Origin: Solitalea lacus
GTDB lineage: Bacteria; Bacteroidota; Bacteroidia; Sphingobacteriales; Sphingobacteriaceae
Direction: 5' to 3'
Length of the DNA: 64,000 bases
Assembly: GCF_022014595.1 (NCBI RefSeq)
Contig: NZ_CP091740.1
Coordinates: 4,018,200-4,082,199, forward strand
The notes beneath the pieces are model-generated. The model searched no databases. It was not told the origin of the DNA and saw only the letters and a list, made by a program, of their open reading frames with translations. Positions 1-10,271 of this stretch are shown here, piece after piece. Both the position numbers and the translations under genes were made by a program. The stretch's first letter is position 1; the number at the start of each line of letters is the position of its first letter.

Positions 1-438
1 TCCCTGAGCTGCAGGTTCCCAAAGCTTTTTAAGCTCAGCAACCGTTAGATGATCAATAAAAGTGTTTTGTTTACTAACTACTACCGCTAAACCGTCAAAC
101 GCAATCGGAATTTCGATAAAGTTAATTCCGGCTTTAGTACAAGCTTCAATTTCTTCTGCAGTAATTGGACGAGATGCATCACTGATGTCAATCTCATTTC
201 TTGAGAATTTCTTAAATCCTCCACCTGTTCCCGATTCTCCCACAGTAACATTCACTTCTGATTGCACTCCTCTAAATTCTTCTGCAACTGCTTCTGAAAT
301 TGGGTAAACAGTACTTGATCCGTCAATTTTAACACTTCCGGTTTGACTGCCAGAATTACTATTTGTGTTCGCTTTTTGTCCGCCGCCACATGATGTTAAA
401 AATGCCGCGGTTGTTAGTAAAAAAAATATCCTTTTCAT
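1..438 (-). CDS. pstS: Phosphate ABC transporter substrate-binding lipoprotein PstS (N-terminal part; runs off left edge)
   Basis: Reading the minus strand from the ATG at 438 gives 146 open codons up to the window edge, so the C-terminal half is missing. The N-terminus is a lipoprotein signal peptide ([20 protein letters not shown], cysteine at residue 17). It is followed by a low-complexity N/S/G linker and the segment [17 protein letters not shown], the classic start of PstS-type phosphate-binding proteins. [12 protein letters not shown] and DASRPI also fit phosphate-binding loops of the family. It should capture inorganic phosphate on the outer face of the inner membrane for a PstCAB transporter, presumably encoded to the left. 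Three Pho-box-like repeats lie 57-85 bases upstream. The family call is strong; the specific pst operon is inferred. Confidence 0.9.
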   Translation of the reverse strand, partial: MKRIFFLLTTAAFLTSCGGGQKANTNSNSGSQTGSVKIDGSSTVYPISEAVAEEFRGVQSEVNVTVGESGTGGGFKKFSRNEIDISDASRPITAEEIEACTKAGINFIEIPIAFDGLAVVVSKQNTFIDHLTVAELKKLWEPAAQG

Positions 439-494
439 TTTTCCTTGGATGGCTAAGTTTTCGAACACAAAAGAGAAAGAAAAAGATTACTTAA

Positions 495-523
495 ATATTA
501 ATCCAATGTTAAGTAAATGTTAA
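495..523 (-). promoter_or_regulatory. Pho-box-like triple direct repeat upstream of pstS
   Basis: On the minus strand the heptamers TTAACAT (523-517), TTAACAT (512-506) and TTAATAT (501-495) recur with an exact 11-bp period, that is 7-bp repeats separated by 4 bp. This is the geometry of PhoB/PhoP boxes in other phyla (TTAACA-type repeats in Bacillus PhoP boxes). A weak -7-like CTCTTTTG lies at 472-465, so the third repeat sits near the -33 position. Binding by a PhoB-type regulator is inferred from this spacing and the downstream pstS. Confidence 0.55.
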
Positions 524-769
524 ATAACATTTGATTAACAATTTATTCACTTTAACGCTGAATTACAAGCATTTATTAAATAAAAATTTAATAAAATATA
601 TTAACCGAATATTAATTTTCATTCACCATCATCAAACAGCCTAGTCATTTCATCAAATTAATTAACATTAACTTCCGCCATTTAACACCTAATGTTAACA
701 CAAATACCTCAAATTTAAACCTGTGATAAATTAAATAGCAAGGATTGCTACACTTTTTTAACAAAATCG
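524..769. other. AT-rich intergenic region, nothing recognised
   Basis: No open reading frame, tRNA or hairpin with a T-tract was found between the pstS control region and the metH promoter. Several further TTAACA words occur here, for example the two TTAACAC copies at 682 and 695, but in sequence this AT-rich they carry little weight. Confidence 0.5.
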
Positions 770-801
770 TTTGGTTTTCACCAGTTAATTAATGACTTTT
801 G
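770..801 (+). promoter_or_regulatory. Bacteroidota-type promoter for the riboswitch-metH transcript
   Basis: A -33-like TTTG (770-773) is followed after 20 bases by GACTTTTG (794-801), which matches TAnnTTTG except at its first base. Transcription would begin near 806-808, exactly where the P1 helix of the S-box riboswitch starts. That coincidence supports both assignments. Confidence 0.5.
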
Positions 802-805
802 TATC

Positions 806-941
806 GCTTATAAAGAAAGACGGAGGGAATAGACCCAATGAAGTCTTGGCAACCTGTGCTTACAAGGTGCCAAATTCTATCCCAACTATATGGGAGCAGA
901 TGAGCATAGTGGATTTCTCCACTTGATGAACTCTAATAAGC
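806..941 (+). promoter_or_regulatory. SAM-I (S-box) riboswitch
   Basis: The outer P1 helix pairs GCTTAT (806-811) with ATAAGC (936-941). Inside it, the conserved S-box core reads ACGGAGGGAATAGACCCAATGAAG and then TTGGCAACC. A P3-type element ends in GGTGCCAAATTCTATCCC, and a perfect 6-bp P4 hairpin pairs AGTGGA (908-913) with TCCACT (918-923). It lies 108 bases before the metH start, the expected target of an S-adenosylmethionine-sensing OFF switch. Six T residues (946-951) follow P1 almost directly, so P1 itself or an overlapping helix could act as terminator. A second hairpin at 975-990 (GTTGGCC/GGCAAC) lies between the aptamer and metH. Confidence 0.9.
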
Positions 942-1049
942 AAGATTTTTTAAACTAACACTGAGTTATCACGTGTTGGCCTTTAGGCAACAAAAGTAAT
1001 TGTTCAAACATACTTTATTTTGGATTTAACCAAGAATGGATTGAAATTG

Positions 1050-4000
1050 ATGGCAGATATTAAAGAACTACTAAAAAACCGGATTTTGGTGCTCGATGGA
1101 GCCATGGGAACAATGATTCAGCGTTATAAGTTGCAAGAAGAAGATTTCCGAGGCGAAAGATTTAAAAACCATCCTTCCGACCTTAAAGGTAATAATGACC
1201 TATTGAGCATTACACGGCCGGATGTTATTAAAGCTATTCATCGCGAGTACCTAGAGGCTGGAGCAGATATTATTGAAACTAATACATTTAGTGGCACTAG
1301 TATAGCTATGGCTGATTATCACATGGAAGATTTGGTATATGAACTAAATTATGAATCAGCCAAAATTGCAAAGGAAGTAACCACTGAATTCAATACTGTA
1401 AACCCAGAAAATCCGCGTTTTGTAGCCGGCGCCATCGGTCCAACGAACCGTACAGCATCTTTATCTCCAGATGTTAACGACCCTGGATATCGAGCCATAA
1501 CTTTCGACCAGTTGGTTGAAGCCTATACAGAACAAGTAAGAGGGTTGGTTGATGGTGGAGCTGACATTCTTTTGGTAGAAACCATATTTGATACACTTAA
1601 TGCCAAAGCGGCTTTATTTGCGATTGATCAATATTTTGAAACCAATAATATTAAACTACCGATCATGGTTTCGGGAACTATTACCGATGCCAGTGGTAGA
1701 ACCCTCTCAGGGCAAACAGCTGAAGCATTTCTGATATCGCTATCAAATTTTGACTTGCTATCTATCGGTTTTAACTGTGCTTTGGGAGCCAAAGATATGC
1801 GCCCATACCTGGAAGAACTTGCGGAGAAAGCGCCATTTTTTATCGGAGCTTATCCAAATGCCGGCTTGCCCAATCAGTTTGGAGAGTACGACGAAACTCC
1901 TGAACAAATGCTTAGCCAAATTCGCGATTTCTTATCGAGCGGCTTTGTAAACATTATTGGTGGTTGCTGTGGAACTACTCCTGACCATATTCGAGCTATA
2001 GCAGAAGAAGCGAAAAAACACAACCCTCGCCAGCTTAAGCAGCCGTTGTCTTATTTACGCCTAAGTGGTCTGGAGCCAATAGTCATAACTCCTGAAACCA
2101 ATTTTGTAAACATAGGTGAGCGAACCAACATTACAGGCTCTCCCAAGTTTGCTAAGCTGATCTTAGCAGGCGACTATGAAGCAGCCCTGGCTGTTGCCCG
2201 CCAGCAGGTTGAGGGCGGCGCTCAAGTGATTGATGTGAACATGGACGAAGGCATGCTGGATTCAGAAGCGGCTATGGTTAAATTCCTGAATTTATTAGCT
2301 TCTGAACCTGATATTGCCAAATTGCCAATTATGATCGACTCTTCTAAATGGAGTGTGATCGAAGCTGGTTTAAAATGCCTGCAAGGGAAAGGCATTGTCA
2401 ACTCTATTTCACTAAAAGAGGGAGAAGAAAAGTTCAAAGAGTATGCTCGCAAAATAAAACGCTACGGAGCCGCAACTGTGGTAATGGCCTTCGATGAGCA
2501 GGGACAGGCAGACTCTTATAAACGTCGTATAGAAATTTGTGAACGTTCTTACAGAATCTTAGTTGATGAAATTGGTTTTGCACCACAAGACATCATCTTC
2601 GATCCCAATATTTTAACAGTTGCCACAGGGTTAGAAGAGCACAATAACTATGCAGTAGACTTCATTGAAGCTACCCGATGGATAAAACAAAATTTGCCAT
2701 TAGCCAAGGTAAGTGGTGGCGTAAGTAATATTTCGTTTTCTTTCCGCGGAAACAATACCGTTCGCGAAGCAATGCACTCTGCCTTTTTATATCATGCAAT
2801 AAAGGCAGGCTTAGACATGGGGATTGTCAATGCCGGAATGCTGGAGGTTTATCAGGAAATTCCCAAAGACTTGCTTGAACTGGTAGAGGATGTTCTTCTA
2901 AACAGAAGAGATGACGCTACTGAACGATTAGTAAGTTTTGCTGAAACAGTTAAAGCAAAAGGTAAAACTATTGTTAAAGACGAAGAATGGCGTAAAGAGC
3001 CGGTTGAGAAACGCTTAAGCCATGCTTTAGTCAAAGGAATTATTGAATACCTGGATGAGGATGTTGAAGAAGCTCGCCAGCAATACCCCCGCCCACTACA
3101 AGTAATTGAAGGACCATTAATGGATGGAATGAACGTTGTAGGCGACTTGTTTGGATCAGGAAAGATGTTCTTGCCGCAAGTAGTAAAATCAGCCAGAGTA
3201 ATGAAAAAGGCTGTTGCTTATTTACTGCCATATATTGAGGCTGAGAAAATATTACTTCAGGAAAGCGGGAATGCTTCGGAAGAAACACAGCGATCTGGAG
3301 CAGGAAAAATTCTCCTTGCCACTGTAAAAGGCGACGTTCATGATATCGGAAAAAATATTGTGGGAGTGGTATTGGCATGTAATAATTACCAAATCATTGA
3401 TTTAGGTGTTATGGTTTCATGCCAACAGATCTTGGAAACTGCACGCAAAGAGAACGTTGATATTATTGGATTAAGCGGCCTGATCACCCCTTCGCTGGAT
3501 GAAATGGTTTACGTTGCCAAAGAAATGGAACGGGAAGGCTTTAATATTCCATTATTGATCGGTGGTGCCACTACCTCAAGAGTACATACAGCAGTCAAAA
3601 TCTCTCCAAATTATAACGGCCCTGTGGTGCATGTATTAGATGCATCGCGCTCTGTTCCTGTTGCTGGAAGTTTATTGAATGATGAACAGAAAGGAAATTT
3701 CATGGCTGGCATAACCAAAGAATATGATCAGTTAAGAGATTTCCATTTGAATAAAAAGTCAACTAAAACATTTGTGCCAATTGAAGTGGCTCGTGAACGA
3801 AGACTACAACTGAATTGGGACGGCTATCAGCCTAAGAAGCCTTCATTTATTGGAACAAAGGTCTTTAGCGACTTTAACTTAGCTGATCTAGTAAACTATA
3901 TCGACTGGACTCCATTTTTCCATACTTGGGAATTATATGGTAGTTATCCTAAAATTTTGAAGGATGAAGTGGTTGGTATTGAAGCTAAAAAACTTTTTGA

Positions 4001-4748
4001 TGATGCTCAGGTGCTACTGCAGCGCATTGTTAATGAAAAGTTGCTTACTGCTCGCGGCGTAATTGGCTTTTGGCCGGCAAACTCTATTGGGCATGACGAT
4101 ATTGAATTGTATAAAGATGAATCCCGTAAGGAAAAATTAACAACTATACACACATTACGTCAGCAAATAGAAAAGGCTCAGAACATTCCGTATTTCGCAT
4201 TAGCCGACTTTATCGCACCAAAGGAAACCGAAATTGAAGATTATTGGGGTGGATTTGCAGTAACAACGGGAATCGGTTTAGATCAATTGGTAGAGGAATT
4301 TGAAAGCCAATACGACGACTATAACAGCATCATGGCCAAAGCACTTGCGGATCGTTTGGCAGAAGCATTTGCCGAACGAATGCACGAGCTGGTACGTAAA
4401 GAATATTGGGGATACGATGCTAGTGAACAGTTCAACAACGAAGAATTGATTGAAGAACGTTATAAAGGTATTCGTCCGGCTCCAGGGTATCCAGCTTGCC
4501 CAGATCATACAGAGAAAACCACCTTGTTTGATATTTTGGATGCACAAGCCAACACTGGAATTTTTTTAACGGAAAGCTTAGCAATGTATCCGACTGCGGC
4601 TGTAAGTGGATTTTATTTCTCGCACCCTGATTCAAAGTATTTTGGATTAGGTAAAATTCAAAAAGACCAGATTGAAGATTATGCAATCAGGAAAAATATG
4701 AGCATCGAAGAGGCAGAGAAATGGATGGCTCCGAATTTAGCTTATTAG
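1050..4748 (+). CDS. metH: Cobalamin-dependent methionine synthase MetH
   Basis: It transfers a methyl group from methyltetrahydrofolate to homocysteine through a cobalamin cofactor. The 1232-residue product has all four modules in order: homocysteine domain (about 1-320, DGAMGTMIQ at 17-25, zinc ligands C243 and CC306-307 in [10 protein letters not shown]), pterin domain (from about 350, [14 protein letters not shown]), cobalamin domain (about 650-890, D762-x-H764-x-x-G motif with the axial histidine, plus the SGLITPSL motif), and the C-terminal SAM reactivation domain (about 900-1225, [12 protein letters not shown] from about 1142). The frame is open upstream to a TTG at 1020, but homologues begin at MADIKELL, so the ATG at 1050 is chosen. 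metF follows by 61 bases, and the S-box riboswitch lies upstream. Length is full for the family. Confidence 0.98.
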   Translation: MADIKELLKNRILVLDGAMGTMIQRYKLQEEDFRGERFKNHPSDLKGNNDLLSITRPDVIKAIHREYLEAGADIIETNTFSGTSIAMADYHMEDLVYELNYESAKIAKEVTTEFNTVNPENPRFVAGAIGPTNRTASLSPDVNDPGYRAITFDQLVEAYTEQVRGLVDGGADILLVETIFDTLNAKAALFAIDQYFETNNIKLPIMVSGTITDASGRTLSGQTAEAFLISLSNFDLLSIGFNCALGAKDMRPYLEELAEKAPFFIGAYPNAGLPNQFGEYDETPEQMLSQIRDFLSSGFVNIIGGCCGTTPDHIRAIAEEAKKHNPRQLKQPLSYLRLSGLEPIVITPETNFVNIGERTNITGSPKFAKLILAGDYEAALAVARQQVEGGAQVIDVNMDEGMLDSEAAMVKFLNLLASEPDIAKLPIMIDSSKWSVIEAGLKCLQGKGIVNSISLKEGEEKFKEYARKIKRYGAATVVMAFDEQGQADSYKRRIEICERSYRILVDEIGFAPQDIIFDPNILTVATGLEEHNNYAVDFIEATRWIKQNLPLAKVSGGVSNISFSFRGNNTVREAMHSAFLYHAIKAGLDMGIVNAGMLEVYQEIPKDLLELVEDVLLNRRDDATERLVSFAETVKAKGKTIVKDEEWRKEPVEKRLSHALVKGIIEYLDEDVEEARQQYPRPLQVIEGPLMDGMNVVGDLFGSGKMFLPQVVKSARVMKKAVAYLLPYIEAEKILLQESGNASEETQRSGAGKILLATVKGDVHDIGKNIVGVVLACNNYQIIDLGVMVSCQQILETARKENVDIIGLSGLITPSLDEMVYVAKEMEREGFNIPLLIGGATTSRVHTAVKISPNYNGPVVHVLDASRSVPVAGSLLNDEQKGNFMAGITKEYDQLRDFHLNKKSTKTFVPIEVARERRLQLNWDGYQPKKPSFIGTKVFSDFNLADLVNYIDWTPFFHTWELYGSYPKILKDEVVGIEAKKLFDDAQVLLQRIVNEKLLTARGVIGFWPANSIGHDDIELYKDESRKEKLTTIHTLRQQIEKAQNIPYFALADFIAPKETEIEDYWGGFAVTTGIGLDQLVEEFESQYDDYNSIMAKALADRLAEAFAERMHELVRKEYWGYDASEQFNNEELIEERYKGIRPAPGYPACPDHTEKTTLFDILDAQANTGIFLTESLAMYPTAAVSGFYFSHPDSKYFGLGKIQKDQIEDYAIRKNMSIEEAEKWMAPNLAY

Positions 4749-4809
4749 TTTGATTAAGATTTGTGAATTCAATAGCAGAATACACAAATGAAAACACACA
4801 AAATTTAAA

Positions 4810-5763
4810 ATGAAAATAACCGAACATATACAAAACGCGAAGAAACCACTCTTCTCTTTTGAGTTGTTGCCACCAATGAAAGGTCAAAGCATCGATCAAA
4901 TTTTTGAGGCGATTGAACCGCTTATGGAATTTGAACCACCTTTTATTGATGTAACCTATCATCGTGAAGATTTCATCTATAAAAAGCAACCAAACGGGCT
5001 ACTAGAAAAGGTATCTACCAGAAAACGTCCCGGAACGGTTAGTATTTGTGCTGCTATTCAATTTAAATATAAGGTTGATGCTGTACCGCATTTAATATGT
5101 GGTGGTTTTACCAAGGAGGACACTGAAAATGCGCTTATTGAGCTTAAGTTTTTAGGCATTGATAACGTTTTGGTACTTCGTGGTGATGCCCGCAAAGAAG
5201 ATGGTGGTTTTATTCCTGAAACAGGAGGGCACTCCTATGCCTCTGAATTAATTGAGCAAGTTATTAACTTAAACAATGGTAAATTCTTGCATGAAGAATA
5301 CAGCGGCCCGAATGGAACAGATTTTTGCATCGGTGTTGCTGGTTACCCGGAAAAACATTTTGAAGCCCCTAACTTGAAAACGGATTTACGTTATCTTAAA
5401 ATGAAAGTTGACATGGGCGCAGAATACATTGTGACACAAATGTTTTTTGACAATGAAAAATATGAGAAATTCGTAACTCTTTGTCGTGAAAACGGAATTA
5501 ATGTTCCAATTATACCTGGATTAAAACCCTTAACGACCAAAAAGCAACTGACTTTACTCCCTAAAGTATTCAGTATCGATATCCCGGAAGAATTAGCCGA
5601 TGCTGTTGCCGACTGCAAAACCGACAAGGAAGTAAGAGAAGTGGGTATTGAATGGTGTATTCAACAATCAAAGGGTTTAATTGATCTGGGGGCCCCATGC
5701 CTGCATTACTATACCATGGGTAAATCAGATACAATAAGAAGAATAGGCAAAGCAGTTTTTTAA
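4810..5763 (+). CDS. metF: 5,10-methylenetetrahydrofolate reductase MetF
   Basis: This 317-residue FAD enzyme makes the methyltetrahydrofolate that MetH uses. FSFELLPP (15-22) carries the catalytic glutamate region, LVLRGDARKE the folate/flavin loop, and YIVTQMFFDNEKY the conserved strand of the TIM barrel. The start ATG at 4810 gives a standard MKITEHI N-terminus. It follows metH on the same strand after 61 bases with no terminator between, so it is probably in the same SAM-controlled transcript. A strong hairpin terminator follows. Confidence 0.97.
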   Translation: MKITEHIQNAKKPLFSFELLPPMKGQSIDQIFEAIEPLMEFEPPFIDVTYHREDFIYKKQPNGLLEKVSTRKRPGTVSICAAIQFKYKVDAVPHLICGGFTKEDTENALIELKFLGIDNVLVLRGDARKEDGGFIPETGGHSYASELIEQVINLNNGKFLHEEYSGPNGTDFCIGVAGYPEKHFEAPNLKTDLRYLKMKVDMGAEYIVTQMFFDNEKYEKFVTLCRENGINVPIIPGLKPLTTKKQLTLLPKVFSIDIPEELADAVADCKTDKEVREVGIEWCIQQSKGLIDLGAPCLHYYTMGKSDTIRRIGKAVF

Positions 5764-5780
5764 TTAGAAACTTACCTTAT

Positions 5781-5825
5781 AAAAGAGGTACTGTTTTAAA
5801 TAACAAATAAAACAGTACCTCTTTT
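5781..5825. terminator. Bidirectional terminator between metF and susD
   Basis: A perfect 18-bp inverted repeat (5781-5798 with 5808-5825, 9-base loop) begins with AAAA and ends with TTTT. It can therefore terminate the convergent metF (+) and susD (-) transcripts. Confidence 0.9.
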
Positions 5826-5837
5826 ATATATCCCTTC

Positions 5838-7136
5838 TTAAAAATCTGGATTTTTTGGAGTATTAGGGTTATTATCTCTTTCTGCATTTGGATAAGGGTA
5901 AAAGTTGCGTCCCCTCTCAGAATTAGGCCTATTGAAGCGACGCATATCTTCTAACTTAAGACCCGACATGTATAGCTCAATACACCTATGCTTATATATC
6001 TGATCTAATAACTCTTGTTGGGAACCCACGCTTACCGGAGGTAATGAAGCGCCTACCCCAAATGGATCAGAAGCCGCTGTTTTGGTCACCACTTTATTTA
6101 ATTCGGCCAAACCGTTCACCAGATCATTTTTACGAGTATATACTTCAGATTTTATCAGAGTTATTTCTCCAGGTAAATAAAGAGGAAAAGGAGTGTCTAA
6201 AGCAACACCAAAGCCTTTTATTCTAAACCGTGGAGGAATTGTTGGATTAATAACCGTATAAAAAGGCACCCGTTGATCAGCCAGATCAGGTTGTAGAGGA
6301 ACTTTCAACCCTAAAGTAGAATCAATTGGCTGATAGACATTGTTGGATGCAGTTGCGGTCTGATAAATCGGGTTTTGTGTTGTTACGTCAAAATTCAATA
6401 CTGATCTTTTAGTTAAGTCAACAGCATTGGCAGCAGATAAAGCTAAGTCATAATTTCCTACAGCAAGAGCATACCTTGCTTTTAAGGCATTAAGTGTATT
6501 CGAAATATCAATGCCAGGTGGAATATTACCGAGGAAAGTAGTGCTAATAGGATTTGTATTGATGATGCTCAATGCCTGATCAATTGCGGAAATTGCCATA
6601 TTGTACCCATCTGTTCTTCCTACAAAGCCAATATTTACTCCAATGCCTTGCGGCACCTGCTCCCAACCTCTTGCCATATTACCCAATGCCAAGGCCTTGA
6701 AAATTGTAGAATAACCAATTAAGCCGCTTACGTAACCTTTGTCGGATTGTAACTGTGATGCTTCAATTATCCTGTTAGCATCGTAAATAATTTTATTACT
6801 ATTGGACCACAACCCTACAAGAATAGTGTTATTCCCGTCAACTGCAATTCCTCCAGTATTTAATTGAGCCTCAGGCAAATTGCCTGGGTTAACAAGGAAA
6901 AACTCTTTAGTGGTAAATCCGTTGCTGGTCACTGAGTTATACAAAGAGCTGGCTCTTCCAAATGTATAATCGCGCTGTAAGCCAATCACTGCACCCGTTA
7001 AACCTTGTAAGGTTCCAAAAACAGCATCTTCAGGCACCCTTGTTGGATCTGAGAAATCTTTCCCGCATCCCACCACCATAAAAAAGCAAGCTGCCAATAT
7101 GATAATGGGAGATCGTTTTATGTTGATTTTTATCAT
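5838..7136 (-). CDS. SusD/RagB family outer-membrane nutrient-binding lipoprotein
   Basis: SusD proteins are surface lids that bind substrate for the partner SusC channel. The N-terminus is a lipoprotein signal (hydrophobic stretch then VVGCGKDF). The body has the family's helical TPR-type arrangement (NRIIEASQLQ, FKALALGNMARGWEQVP), and the C-terminus has the diagnostic segment KHRCIELYMSGLKLEDMRRF followed by NFYPYPNAERDNNPN. At 432 residues it is on the short side for the family. It lies 18 bases downstream of the SusC gene. No glycosidase, sulfatase or peptidase gene adjoins, so the substrate cannot be told. Confidence 0.95.
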   Translation of the reverse strand: MIKINIKRSPIIILAACFFMVVGCGKDFSDPTRVPEDAVFGTLQGLTGAVIGLQRDYTFGRASSLYNSVTSNGFTTKEFFLVNPGNLPEAQLNTGGIAVDGNNTILVGLWSNSNKIIYDANRIIEASQLQSDKGYVSGLIGYSTIFKALALGNMARGWEQVPQGIGVNIGFVGRTDGYNMAISAIDQALSIINTNPISTTFLGNIPPGIDISNTLNALKARYALAVGNYDLALSAANAVDLTKRSVLNFDVTTQNPIYQTATASNNVYQPIDSTLGLKVPLQPDLADQRVPFYTVINPTIPPRFRIKGFGVALDTPFPLYLPGEITLIKSEVYTRKNDLVNGLAELNKVVTKTAASDPFGVGASLPPVSVGSQQELLDQIYKHRCIELYMSGLKLEDMRRFNRPNSERGRNFYPYPNAERDNNPNTPKNPDF

Positions 7137-7154
7137 GATCGTCTTAGTTAAAGG

Positions 7155-10100
7155 TTAAAACTTAGCTTGAATTCCAATACTATAAGTCCGTGGAATAGGA
7201 ACAGCACCAAAGTCAATTCCTCTTAATACCGTGCTTTGCCCACCTGCATTTACCTCAGGATCATAACCTTTATAATCATCCCATGAAACAAGGTTACGTC
7301 CGCTTACATTAACTGTTAAATCTTTAAAAAACTTAAGCTTACCGATATTATAACCCAATGATATTTCCCTTAGTTTAACAAAAGAACCATCATCTATACG
7401 CCATTGTTCAATCGTATAAATTCCTGCTATGTATCCACGAGGTAATAAGCCCAGATGCTCTTGCTCTGCAACTTTACCGTTTCCAACTCCCTGTCGGGTC
7501 CTGAAATCAGCATTAAACACATCTACCCCCTGAACAGCATCAAGTTGAAATCGGAAAGATAACTTCTTATAGATAAAGTCATTTACTAAGGTTGAGGTAT
7601 AGTCGGGATTGGGATCTCCAATCACTCTGCGGAGTTGTGCTCCTGTAGGAAGTCCATTAGCATCTCGTTGAGTCGTGTATGACAGTGTTGAATTTTGCAC
7701 TCCACGCTCGAACTGAGGAATCCCGGCTGTATTAGTTACTAAATTCCCATTTGCATCTGTTGCAAAGAAAGTCCCATAAAACACACCAATTGGCTCGCCT
7801 TCAATAATGGCAATAGGAGCGCCGGAATTAGTACTTAACAATCTCAGAGCTCCAGTTCCGAGGGCTTTGTTTCTGTTTCTGTTAAAGATAAATGAAATAT
7901 TCCAACTAAAATTATCCTTTCGTACTGGAGTACCATTCAACACCATTTCAAATCCCTTATTTTCCATCGACCCAACATTGTCCAATAAACTAGAGTAGCC
8001 TGTTGTTGGCGCTGTTACAACAGGGAAAAGAAGGTCATTAACCTTTTTATTATACCAATTAAACTGAAGGCTAATCCGATTGTTCAAAAAGGCCATATCC
8101 GTCCCTATCTCTAATTCGTTCTGACGTTCAGGTGCGATGTTCTGATTTGCAAGTTGAGTACTCGAATAAAAAGCTGACTTCCCTAATAAAGGAGTGGTGA
8201 GATATGCATTAAATCGTTCAAACGCTCCAATACCTGTTAAGTTTCCGGATTGGCCATAAGCTAACCTCAATTTAAACACGTCCCACCAAGATGAAACACC
8301 AAAGTTTTTCCAATAATCAGCGGACGATAACACATAACTGGCGCTTGCTTTTAAATATACCTGATCCCGATTCTCCGAACCAAATACCGAAGATCCGTCG
8401 AAACGAACTGCACCTGTAACAAAGAAATGTCCTTTATATTTTAAGTTTTCCTGCAAATACGCCCCGGAAACAGATATCTCCCCCCTCACATCTGTACTTG
8501 GAAGTACAGTACTAGCCCCATTTACAGTTTCAACAACAACACCCCTACCCTGAAGTAATGAATAGGAAGTCTTTTCATATTGGCTTGAATAGCCTAGTTG
8601 TGTCGTAGAAGCCCACTCATCGGAGATATTCCATTCATAAGTAGCATTCACTTCATTATTAATTTGAAATACAGTATTACTGGCTTTACCTGTATACCCG
8701 TTTTGTGTGGCATTTAAAGTAGGTCCTCCACCGTAAAAGTCAGGATTAACATTGTAAGGAAACGGAGGAATAAATGTTTGCCCATTTTGAGTGTAATTGT
8801 CAATTCCAAGGGTATAATCAATTGTCAAGTTTTTAACTGGAAAGATCTTAATTCCTGCATTACCTATTATTCGATTTGTTTCTTGCCGCTGTTTAATATC
8901 TTCAATTACCGAAAGTGGATTAACCCGCCCCCTTTCGCCAACCGCTTGTAATGTTCCTGTTAAACTGTTCCTTGTATAAATGTCATGGAAATTACCAATA
9001 ATGGTTACCGAGTTCATTGGAGAAAAAAACGAATTACCATCAGGTTTTTCTTTTGAGGAGCTATTTGTGTAGTTCAACCCGCTGGTAAAACTTACCCATT
9101 TAGCAATTTTCTGATCCAGATTAAACCTCAAACCGTATCGGGTAAATCCTGTATTCCGAATAATTCCTTCATTGGTAAAATAAGATGCCGATGCAAAATA
9201 CTTGGTTGCATCACTTCCTCCACTTACAGATATATTATTATCGGACCCCACCCCTGTCTGAAAAATATCATCCTGATAATCATAACGAGTTACAGGTGTG
9301 GTATTGGTAAGTGTTGGCGTTAAAATATCTTGGGTTTGTACATCCGGAGACCCTCCAAACTTTGTTGGCGCCTGATTGACATCCAACTTGTTCCGAAGTT
9401 CGCTAATAGTTAAAGCAGTTGAAAAATTAACCACTGGCGTTCCCAAACTGCCTCGCTTGGTAAATATTTGGATAACCCCTGCATTAGCTCTTGATCCATA
9501 AATTGCAGCTGCGGCAGCCCCGTTTAATACTTCAATCCGTTCAATATCTGACGGATTAATATCCGCCATCCGATTCTGACCAATATTACCCACAAAGTTT
9601 CCTCCATCATAGTTACTTGATGTATTGGTTACACGGGTAGTTGAGTTGTTTACAATAACGCCGTCAACAATATATAAAGGTTCTGATCCAGAGTAAACTG
9701 AGCTAATCCCTCTAAGTCTAACTGAAATTCCTCCTCCAGGATCTCCTGAGTTTTGAACAATTTGAGCTCCTGCTGTTTTACCTTGCAATGATGTCAAAAT
9801 ATTGCTGGAAGCTCCTTTATTGAGCTGTTCGGCGCTAACAGTACTTACATAGCTACCTAATTGTTTACGTGTTGTACCGGCTGATGCACCTGTAACAATT
9901 ACTTCATCCAATCCTGTTACATCTTGTGAAAGCGATCCATTCATCGTAATGGTCGATTCTGAGCCTAACGTTACTGACTTACGTAAAGTTTTATACCCTA
10001 ATAATGAAAATTCAAGATTGTATGTGCCCTGACTTAGTGTAGCTGTTAATGAATATCGTCCGTCTTCTAAGGTAGTAGTAGCTAGGCTGCTATTTTGAAT

Positions 10101-10271
10101 TTTTACAAGTACCCCCGGCAATGTTTCTCCGGTAACCGCATCTTTCACAACTCCATTAATTATGTACTTGCTCGATTGCCCAATTGCTGCTCTAGGATTT
10201 AGCAGCAAACAAATTAATGATAGTAAAGTTATGGAAAACTTTAACCACCTGCATGAGTGGATTATCTGCAT
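7155..10271 (-). CDS. SusC/RagA family TonB-dependent outer-membrane transporter
   Basis: This 1038-residue receptor imports a large nutrient, using TonB energy, with the adjacent SusD lipoprotein. A signal peptide (about 1-31) is followed by a carboxypeptidase-regulatory-like domain (about 36-110, INGVVKDAVTGETLPGVLVKI). The plug contains VRLRGISSVYSGSEPLYIVDGVIV and IERIEVLNGAAAAAIYGSRANAGVIQIFTKRG. A long beta-barrel ends in the aromatic terminus IGIQAKF. There is no N-terminal signalling (STN) domain and no adjacent anti-sigma factor gene, so regulation by that route is not indicated. The pair stands alone, without a hybrid two-component regulator or degradative enzymes. Confidence 0.97.
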   Translation of the reverse strand: MQIIHSCRWLKFSITLLSLICLLLNPRAAIGQSSKYIINGVVKDAVTGETLPGVLVKIQNSSLATTTLEDGRYSLTATLSQGTYNLEFSLLGYKTLRKSVTLGSESTITMNGSLSQDVTGLDEVIVTGASAGTTRKQLGSYVSTVSAEQLNKGASSNILTSLQGKTAGAQIVQNSGDPGGGISVRLRGISSVYSGSEPLYIVDGVIVNNSTTRVTNTSSNYDGGNFVGNIGQNRMADINPSDIERIEVLNGAAAAAIYGSRANAGVIQIFTKRGSLGTPVVNFSTALTISELRNKLDVNQAPTKFGGSPDVQTQDILTPTLTNTTPVTRYDYQDDIFQTGVGSDNNISVSGGSDATKYFASASYFTNEGIIRNTGFTRYGLRFNLDQKIAKWVSFTSGLNYTNSSSKEKPDGNSFFSPMNSVTIIGNFHDIYTRNSLTGTLQAVGERGRVNPLSVIEDIKQRQETNRIIGNAGIKIFPVKNLTIDYTLGIDNYTQNGQTFIPPFPYNVNPDFYGGGPTLNATQNGYTGKASNTVFQINNEVNATYEWNISDEWASTTQLGYSSQYEKTSYSLLQGRGVVVETVNGASTVLPSTDVRGEISVSGAYLQENLKYKGHFFVTGAVRFDGSSVFGSENRDQVYLKASASYVLSSADYWKNFGVSSWWDVFKLRLAYGQSGNLTGIGAFERFNAYLTTPLLGKSAFYSSTQLANQNIAPERQNELEIGTDMAFLNNRISLQFNWYNKKVNDLLFPVVTAPTTGYSSLLDNVGSMENKGFEMVLNGTPVRKDNFSWNISFIFNRNRNKALGTGALRLLSTNSGAPIAIIEGEPIGVFYGTFFATDANGNLVTNTAGIPQFERGVQNSTLSYTTQRDANGLPTGAQLRRVIGDPNPDYTSTLVNDFIYKKLSFRFQLDAVQGVDVFNADFRTRQGVGNGKVAEQEHLGLLPRGYIAGIYTIEQWRIDDGSFVKLREISLGYNIGKLKFFKDLTVNVSGRNLVSWDDYKGYDPEVNAGGQSTVLRGIDFGAVPIPRTYSIGIQAKF

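Noticed and set aside
62-307. Plus-strand open frame of 81 codons
   Set aside because: It lies antisense to pstS, whose lipoprotein signal and conserved binding motifs make the minus strand clearly coding.
682-701. Additional TTAACAC repeats as a second Pho box
   Set aside because: The spacing is 13 bp, not 11, and no phosphate gene lies on the strand they would serve.
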